DNA from: an uncultured Clostridia bacterium | GTDB taxonomy: Bacteria > Bacillota > Clostridia > Christensenellales > Borkfalkiaceae | NCBI GenBank assembly: GCA_947629225.1 | Contig: CANRCY010000056.1 | Coordinates: forward strand, 1 to 8,485 | Direction of reading: 5' to 3' | DNA length: 8,485 nucleotides | Shown here: positions 1 through 5,300 of the stretch, in pieces | How the letters are laid out: each line of letters opens with the position of its first letter | Numbering within the stretch: the first letter of the stretch is position 1 | Made by a program: the position numbers and the translations under genes | Notes under the pieces: model-generated | Seen by the model: only the letters and a program-made list of their open reading frames with translations | Databases searched by the model: none | What the model was told of the DNA's origin: nothing

Positions 1-1
1 C

Positions 2-217
2 TACCAAGACCCGTGGCTGAACAACAAACAGAACATGATGAAGTTTCGTGCAGACGTTGTGGAAGAACAATGCGCCGCAAACGGAGACCGTTCGAACGAT
101 TTGAAAGCCGCGCACCAAGCATTGAAAGAGAAAAAGCTGTATGAAAAACAAAGAAAAAAGGAGCAAAAAGAGGAACTCAAACGGTTAAAAAAATCTGAGA
201 AATCTCCCAAAAAATGA
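2..217 (+). CDS. C-terminal fragment of an unrecognised Lys/Glu-rich protein (5' end outside the window)
   Basis: The frame is open from the first full codon at position 2 to a TGA at 215-217, giving about 71 residues that begin YQDPWLNNKQ. Because it runs off the left edge, the true start is not visible; the ATGs at 35 and 38 are probably internal, as neither has a Shine-Dalgarno sequence. The last 40 or so residues are extremely rich in Lys, Glu, Gln and Arg (KEKKLYEKQRKKEQKEELKR), suggesting a long charged helix or coiled-coil tail ending in a basic stretch. No catalytic motif or known domain is visible. The tail vaguely resembles the basic C-termini of YjdF-type (DUF2992) proteins, but that likeness is compositional and I do not assign it. 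Reality is supported by a strong intrinsic terminator starting 17 nt after the stop. The gene is convergent with yhbY on the other strand. Confidence 0.6.
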   Translation, partial: YQDPWLNNKQNMMKFRADVVEEQCAANGDRSNDLKAAHQALKEKKLYEKQRKKEQKEELKRLKKSEKSPKK

Positions 218-233
218 TTTGAATTTTTATAAC

Positions 234-272
234 GCCGCCCGCGCGCCGAATGGCCGCGGGCGGCTTCTTTTT
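234..272 (+). terminator. Rho-independent terminator of the left-edge gene
   Basis: Left arm GCCGCCCGCG (234-243) pairs perfectly with CGCGGGCGGC (255-264). Three further G-C pairs (245-247 with 252-254) lie inside, after a single bulged C, closing a GAAT loop. The stem is followed by TTCTTTTT (265-272), so it is polar for the + strand. On the minus strand the bases after the stem are not T-rich, so it is unlikely to stop obg-yhbY transcripts efficiently. Confidence 0.88.
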
Positions 273-343
273 CGCCGTTTTTCTTTTGATTACGATTTTT
301 GTCGAATCAATCTTGGTAAAACGGACGGCGCGGCGACCTCTTT

Positions 344-637
344 TCAAAACTCAATATGTTCGACATCCTTCCTTGAAGATCTTCTGAAAAAAATCGCCTT
401 CCTCCCGATCACCGCCACCAATTCAGCACCCAGAAGATCGGCAAGGTTCATCGCCAAATTGTCCCCGTCCTCGCCCGCCGCCGGCAATAGCGTGATCTTG
501 ATCAGCTCCCGCGCTTCCAATGCGTCCGAAAAACCCGCGACAAGCTGCTCGGAGATCCCTTCCTTCCCCACTTGCCCGATCGGTCTTATCGTGCTCGCAA
601 GCGACCGCAACTTCGCCCGCTCTTTCGATGTAAACAT
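344..637 (-). CDS. yhbY: YhbY-family RNA-binding protein (CRM domain), 50S assembly factor
   Basis: The 97-residue product is the usual size for a stand-alone bacterial CRM-domain protein. It starts MFTSKERAKLRSLA and matches the family along its length: the N-terminal TSKxRxxLRxLA helix, the RNA-contacting GxxG loop as V-G24-K-E-G27, the 'ELIKITLL' strand near 44-51, and the C-terminal VIGRKAIFFRRS strand near 76-87. The E. coli homologue associates with pre-50S particles, and related CRM domains bind RNA; a cytoplasmic role in large-subunit assembly is expected. The ATG at 637 is preceded by AAGGAGG four bases upstream, fixing the start. It lies 88 nt downstream of obg on the same strand, consistent with cotranscription, and both products act on the 50S subunit. 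I recall yhbY usually preceding nadD or rsfS-type genes in related genomes; here it meets a convergent gene instead. No clear minus-strand terminator is visible after the stop. Confidence 0.93.
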   Translation of the reverse strand: MFTSKERAKLRSLASTIRPIGQVGKEGISEQLVAGFSDALEARELIKITLLPAAGEDGDNLAMNLADLLGAELVAVIGRKAIFFRRSSRKDVEHIEF

Positions 638-641
638 CTCT

Positions 642-648
642 CCTCCTT
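642..648 (-). promoter_or_regulatory. Strong ribosome binding site of yhbY
   Basis: On the minus strand AAGGAGG lies four bases before the ATG at 637 (AAGGAGG-AGAG-ATG). It is a full anti-SD match and contrasts with obg in the same unit, which has none. Confidence 0.85.
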
Positions 649-650
649 AT

Positions 651-672
651 TATTTCGATGAAAATCGAAATA
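651..672 (-). other. Perfect 9-bp hairpin just upstream of the yhbY ribosome site
   Basis: TATTTCGAT (651-659) and ATCGAAATA (664-672) are exact reverse complements around a 4-nt loop (GAAA on +, TTTC in the minus-strand mRNA). The foot of the stem lies two bases from the yhbY Shine-Dalgarno sequence. It could be a translational or mRNA-stability element, or a DNA-binding dyad; no T tract follows on the minus strand, so it is not a terminator. Confidence 0.55.
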
Positions 673-682
673 TCCTTTGTCA

Positions 683-706
683 TTATTTCGAAAATTTTCG
701 AATTAA
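683..706. other. 16-bp perfect palindrome in the obg-yhbY intergenic region
   Basis: TTCGAAAATTTTCGAA (687-702) is its own reverse complement; beyond one mismatched pair it continues with TTA (683-685) against TAA (704-706). With the adjacent hairpin it gives four occurrences of TTTCGA/TCGAAA within about 50 bp. In RNA it would fold only with a small AT loop, so a DNA-binding or processing site is as plausible as a hairpin. Confidence 0.45.
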
Positions 707-725
707 GCTCAATTTTTATATATTT

Positions 726-2006
726 TTATTGATAAAATTCAAATTCTGTCTCGCCGATCACGACGGTATCGCCGTCCTTGCAGCCTGCCTCGGACAGGGC
801 GCGAAAAACGCCTCGCTTTTTCAAGACGCGTTGGAAATAGGACATCGAGTCGGGATTGTTCATCACGACGTTTCTGCAAAGCATGTCGATGAGCCCGCCA
901 ACGAGCGTGTACGCGCCGTTTTCGTCGCGGTAGATCTCGAAATCCAAATCCGAACCGTCTTCGAGCAGGAAGTCCTCGTCCGCGGGGATACGTTCCTGCG
1001 GCGGCAGGGTTTTAAGGCGTTCAAAACAGGCTTTGACGAGCGCGTCCGTCCCCTCGCCTTTGAGCGCGGCAAGCGGCAAAATGTCGTACTTTTTGCCGTA
1101 TTTTTTGCGAAAACGCTTCAAATTCTCCTCTGCGCCGAAACAATCGCACTTGTTTGCGGCGACAAGCATCGGAAGAGACGCAAGCTTTTCGGAATACGCC
1201 CTGAGCTCTGCGTTGATCTTCTCGAAGTCGTCGAGCGGGTCGCGCCCTTCCATGCCCGACATGTCGAGAACGTGCACAAGCATCCGCGTGCGCTCGATAT
1301 GGCGCAAGAAATCGTGCCCAAGCCCCGCGCCCTGCGATGCGCCCTCGATGAGTCCCGGGATGTCCGCGGCGACGAAGGTATCGTCATAATATTGGACCAC
1401 GCCGAGATTGGGCGAGAGGGTCGTAAAATGATAATCGGCGATTTTGGGCTTTGCCGCGGAGATCTTGGAAAGGAGCGTGCTCTTGCCGACGTTGGGAAAG
1501 CCGACCAGCCCCACGTCCGCGATGACTTTCATCTCTAAGATAAGGATATGCGGCTTGGTGAGCGTCCCCTTTTGGGCAAAATTGGGTGCATGGCGGCGCG
1601 CCGTCGTGAACCGAGCATTGCCCTTGCCCCCGCGCCCGCCTTCAAGGAGACAGATCTTCTCGCCATGCTCAAACACGTCACAGACGATCTTGCCCGTTTC
1701 AAAGTCACGGACGAGCGTCCCGCAGGGCACTTTCAAAATGACGTCCCCGCCGCGTTTGCCCGAACAAAGGTTGCTTCCACCGCGCTCGCCGTTTTCCGCG
1801 AAATATTTCGAGGTAAAGCGGTAGGCGAGCAGGTCGTGCACGTTGCGATCGGCGAGGATAAAGACGCTGCCGCCATCGCCGCCGTCGCCGCCGTCAGGAC
1901 CGCAGGCGGGTTTGCCCTTGTACGCCTTGAACGAATTCATTCCGTCGCCGCCGTTGCCCGCCTTGACGGTCACTCTCACTTTATCGGTAAAAGGTTTGTT
2001 GTCCAT
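726..2006 (-). CDS. obg: Obg/CgtA-type GTPase, 50S ribosome assembly
   Basis: The 426-residue product has all three Obg domains. Residues 1-158 form the Gly-rich Obg fold (GNGGDG near 17-22, CGPDGGDGGDGG near 35-46, GGRGGKGN near 123-130). The G domain follows, with P-loop GFPNVGKST (169-177), switch I YHFTTL (192-197), switch II DIPG (215-218) and specificity motif NKCD (285-288). A complete OCT domain occupies about 345-426, ending VVIGETEFEFYQ. Obg proteins are essential GTPases that bind pre-50S particles and link ribosome maturation to stress. Small deviations are His193 where Pro is usual in switch I and AAL (313-315) where G5 normally has SA. The start is set by homology at MDNKPF; the frame is open 90 codons further upstream, but that stretch is AT-rich and non-conserved. 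There is no Shine-Dalgarno sequence, and a promoter sits immediately upstream, so the message may be leaderless. rplU and rpmA, frequent upstream partners, are absent. yhbY follows. Confidence 0.97.
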   Translation of the reverse strand: MDNKPFTDKVRVTVKAGNGGDGMNSFKAYKGKPACGPDGGDGGDGGSVFILADRNVHDLLAYRFTSKYFAENGERGGSNLCSGKRGGDVILKVPCGTLVRDFETGKIVCDVFEHGEKICLLEGGRGGKGNARFTTARRHAPNFAQKGTLTKPHILILEMKVIADVGLVGFPNVGKSTLLSKISAAKPKIADYHFTTLSPNLGVVQYYDDTFVAADIPGLIEGASQGAGLGHDFLRHIERTRMLVHVLDMSGMEGRDPLDDFEKINAELRAYSEKLASLPMLVAANKCDCFGAEENLKRFRKKYGKKYDILPLAALKGEGTDALVKACFERLKTLPPQERIPADEDFLLEDGSDLDFEIYRDENGAYTLVGGLIDMLCRNVVMNNPDSMSYFQRVLKKRGVFRALSEAGCKDGDTVVIGETEFEFYQ

Positions 2007-2012
2007 AAAAAC

Positions 2013-2041
2013 AGTATAGCAGATTTTTTCAAAAATCACAA
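2013..2041 (-). promoter_or_regulatory. Predicted sigma-A promoter of obg, placing +1 at the start codon
   Basis: On the minus strand there is an extended -10, TGCTATACT (TATACT at 2018-2013), and TTGTGA (2041-2036) as -35, separated by exactly 17 bp. Six bases (GTTTTT) separate the -10 from the A of the obg ATG at 2006, the normal -10 to +1 distance, so initiation is predicted at or next to the AUG. No SD-like purine run occurs before the ATG. The -10 is convincing; the -35 matches 4 of 6. Confidence 0.6.
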
Positions 2042-2301
2042 TCAAAATCAAGGGTCGATTTTGGGTGAAATTATAAATAAAATATAAGTTTATACATGGT
2101 AAAAATTGCCTGAAAATTTCAAAGTAAAAAAATGGCAGTGAAAAACGATGAGTTGGCAAATTTTGCCGAGAAAATGATTTTCTTTTTTTATTTAAGTGGG
2201 ATATTTGAACGGAAATCGGGTGGAAAGAGATGGAATAGGTGGAATTTTCTACCAAAAGCGGCAAAAAAGCGGGCATATATTTTCATAAAAAGAGGCAAAT
2301 G
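2042..2301. other. AT-rich divergent intergenic region with no gene seen
   Basis: Between the obg promoter and the operator cluster of the lipoprotein gene the DNA is AT-rich, with runs of A and T. Open frames on both strands here lack ribosome sites and recognisable sequence. Minor structures are GGCAAA/TTTGCC around one base (2155-2167) and a 6-bp AT-rich stem followed by a T run (2169-2190), too weak to call a terminator. Confidence 0.6.
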
Positions 2302-2315
2302 CGAACAGGTGTTCG
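2302..2315. promoter_or_regulatory. LexA/DinR (SOS box)-like operator
   Basis: CGAACAGGTGTTCG is a perfect dyad (CGAACA/TGTTCG with GG in the middle). It contains the GAAC-N4-GTTC core and fits the Bacillus-type SOS-box consensus CGAACRNRYGTTYC except for the last base. It lies 74 nt before the lipoprotein ATG and six bases upstream of the candidate -35. No other SOS gene is in view, so binding by LexA is inferred from sequence alone; another dyad-binding regulator is possible. Confidence 0.5.
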
Positions 2316-2321
2316 GGAAAA

Positions 2322-2354
2322 TTGATACATAACTTGCAGTTATGGGGCTATAAG
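2322..2354 (+). promoter_or_regulatory. Candidate promoter of the lipoprotein gene with a dyad filling its spacer
   Basis: TTGATA (2322-2327) and TATAAG (2349-2354) each match 5 of 6 bases of the sigma-A hexamers, but the spacer is 21 bp instead of 17. The spacer holds a perfect inverted repeat, CATAACT (2328-2334) and AGTTATG (2338-2344) around TGC. An overlong spacer containing a dyad is the arrangement of MerR-family-activated promoters (usually 19-20 bp); alternatively the dyad is a repressor operator and the true -35 lies elsewhere. Initiation would fall near 2361, giving a leader of about 30 nt. Confidence 0.38.
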
Positions 2355-2370
2355 ATTCGAAAAAAATATA

Positions 2371-2381
2371 AAGGAAAGGAG
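2371..2381 (+). promoter_or_regulatory. Ribosome binding site of the lipoprotein gene
   Basis: AAGGAAAGGAG ends eight bases before the ATG at 2390. It is a strong SD sequence and fixes the start together with the signal peptide that follows. Confidence 0.85.
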
Positions 2382-2389
2382 AATCATTT

Positions 2390-5300
2390 ATGAAAAGACA
2401 ATCAACCAGTAAACTCCTAAGGCTGATGGTTGCTGTGTTCGCATTGTTCTTGCTCGTAATGGCGGGTTCTGTGCTTTCCGCATGCGGAGGGGAGACGGTT
2501 GAAGAAAACCCGAACAACAACACTCCGGCGGAAGTACATAAGCACACGTACGGCGCGGCAGAGCATACGGCAATTGCGAAATGCGGCTCCACGGGTTATG
2601 ATGTTTACACATGTACCGTATGCGGCGATAAATATGCTATCGTTACCGCTGCGACGGGCGCGCACGACTTCAAGAACGGTGTTTGCACGGTCTGCGGCAT
2701 TTCGACAGCAGGCTATGACGACACGTCTTTGAAGGAGTATTTGAAGACCGAGCTTGACAAGATCAATGAGTCTGTGGGCAAGATCACGACGCCCGAAGCA
2801 GCTCATAAGCACGACTTCAAGACGACGGTCAAGACGATCGCGCCGACTTGTTTGAGCATTGGTCTTACGGTGAAGAAGTGCGAATGCGGCAGCACGACGG
2901 TTGAGGATCTGAAAGATCCCCTCAAACACGAGTATGAGGCGAAGGAGACGGTTGCTGCGACGTGCACGACGGACGGAAAGACCGAGATGGTCTGCAAAAA
3001 CTGCAACGATACGTATTGGGCAGTGAATAAAGACGATCCTGCGAAGGGACATGATTTCAAGCGTGAACTTGCGGACAAATCGCTTGACAAGCCCGCAAAC
3101 TGCATCACGCCCGAACTTCGTGCATACAAGTGCGCGAACGAAGGCTGCAATGAGGTAGATTATCAGCAGTTCGGTGACCTTGATCCCACGCGTCATACGA
3201 ACGACACGACCGAGAACAAGTGGGTTTCGAATTGGCAGGAATACAAATCTGATTCTACTGTTTCGACGGACACTTTGCCTGAGGGCTGGGGTGTTTCCAC
3301 GAGCACGCTCAAAGTCGAATACGGCACTTGCGACGCTTGCGGCGGTATTGCTTGGAGACAAACTAAGGAAAATTGCGAGCACGAATGGACGAAGTGGACG
3401 GGGGACGGTACTCTTCCTGGCACGATCGACCGTACCTGCGAAGAAGACGGCTGGTTCAACGCAAAGTGCACAAAGTGCGGTGCGTTTGCAAACCAAGCAC
3501 CCAAAGATGGTTGGGATGGCAAGTATGAGGATCTCAATACATATCTCGACACTTCCGAAAATGGTCCTATCAACGTAGTCCTTGGCGCAGGAAACGACAC
3601 GGTTGAAGCAACGAAAGACGCTCATAAGGGTCTTTACAAGTATGAAAAGACCGGTCACAGCTACACGGAGGCTCTTGCGGAAAATTGGGAAGTAGACCGT
3701 GATGCAAATGGCAAGGTCATTACGGGTGCCAATCAGGTCGAGGGCGGACAGAAGAAGACCTCGAACACGACCCATTGGCTCACCACGACCTGCACGAACT
3801 GCAACCAGCCGATCGTTGTCAAGAAGGGCGAGAATGGTGCTGCGGATCTCATGAAGACGCTCTATTTGGATGAGAACAAGAAGCCCGCTCAAACCCAGTA
3901 CACCGACGAGGAATGGAAGAACTTCTTCTCTCGTGAATGGCACTCCTGGCAGCTCTATGACGGAGAGTCGGATGAAGAGCAAGAAGGAAAGATTGTGTTT
4001 GAAAATGGTGTATCGATCAACATTCCTACCGATGCAAGAGGTCCTGTTGAAGCGACCTGCCTTGACGAGGGCGTTGAATGGTACTACTGTATCGATGATC
4101 AGTGCAGAAAGGAAGGAAACGGCGACGGTCGTTGGATCGAGATCGAGCTTCCCGCACTTGGTCACATTTGGGAAAAGATCGATATTGATCAAGATCCTAC
4201 CTGCACGACGGGCGGTATTGTCACCTACATTTGCACGAGAACAACCACGGTTGAAGAAAATGGGGTGAAGAAGGAAGTTAGCCGTTGCGGTCATAACGGT
4301 TGGGACGGCACGCAGAGCGGTGAAGTCAAATACGACGAGGCATGGGCAACCATCACCTTCAAGTACAAGGCTGACGAGTTCAAGAAAGTCGTAGAGGGAA
4401 CGAAGAAGCAAGGCAGCGAGACCGAGTACGATGTCAAGCCCTTTAATTGGGAATTTGAATGGCGCACCCAGACGGAAGATTCCGAAGGGAATAAAGTTGA
4501 CCATTGGGAAGACAAGTACTACTACGAAGTTTGGGGCAAGGCTGGTCTTTGGACGGCAACCTGCGGCACGACGGATGACATCAAGGGTGAACATCCTGAC
4601 GTCACCGAGAATGCAGGCACTGTCACCGACAACGGTCTTTGCGGCAAAGATTTCTTGAAGGATTTCACGGATAAGAGTGGGGCAATCCTGCACAGCGTCC
4701 TTGAAAAGTTCATGCCTCAGGCGCACCTTTGGGACGTCGACGAAGAGGCAATGAAGAAGAAGGAAAAAGAACATCCTTCGACCTGCTATGATGGTCACGT
4801 CACGATCTACAAGTGCGTTTGCGGAATGGACAACAACGAGTGCTGCAAGGACGGCGAAACGGAAGGCGCGAAAGCATGCCCGAAGTGGGAGAGAGAAGGC
4901 AAGTTCGAACACCTTCAAAAGAAGGACGACAAAGGCAATCCTATCCCGAACACGGACAAATTCATCATCTACGGATACTGCGGCGTGAATCATTCTGCAA
5001 ACGGCAAGGCGCACTTGAACTACGAGGTGACCTACTGTATCTACTGCTATGCGATCGTGGACATCCGCGTAATGACGGACACGGACGCGAAAGAGACGCC
5101 GATCGAGAACTATCGTCACTTCCCGTTCGACCGCGAGAAGCTGTTCAGCCTCATGATGAGCGCATGCCCGCTTCCCGAAGGGACGACGTTGAAGCAGCTC
5201 ATGGAGGATCCTATGCTTCTCAAAGAGGAAGGCATTACGGTCGACGGAGTCGAAGGCGAAGTTGGCAGCTACTTCAACGCGAAGGACAAATTGGATAGAG

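Noticed and set aside
2..217. Assignment of the left-edge fragment to the YjdF/DUF2992 family
   Set aside because: The likeness is confined to a Lys/Glu-rich tail, a common compositional pattern, and the diagnostic N-terminal part is outside the window.
219..2087. Long plus-strand open frames opposite obg and yhbY
   Set aside because: They are antisense shadows in codon register with obg, and the minus-strand products are clear matches to Obg and YhbY.
2169..2190. Possible intrinsic terminator AGAAAA-TGA-TTTTCT followed by T-rich sequence
   Set aside because: The stem has six pairs, five of them A-T, so it is too weak, and no plus-strand gene lies upstream for it to terminate.
2007..2276. 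A 90-codon N-terminal extension of Obg
   Set aside because: The frame is open but AT-rich, contains the predicted promoter, has no SD at its ATG, and Obg proteins normally start at the position of MDNKPF.
2132..2332. A 66-codon plus-strand open frame in the intergenic region
   Set aside because: It has no ribosome site, overlaps the SOS-like operator and candidate promoter region, and its Lys/Phe-rich product resembles translated AT-rich DNA.
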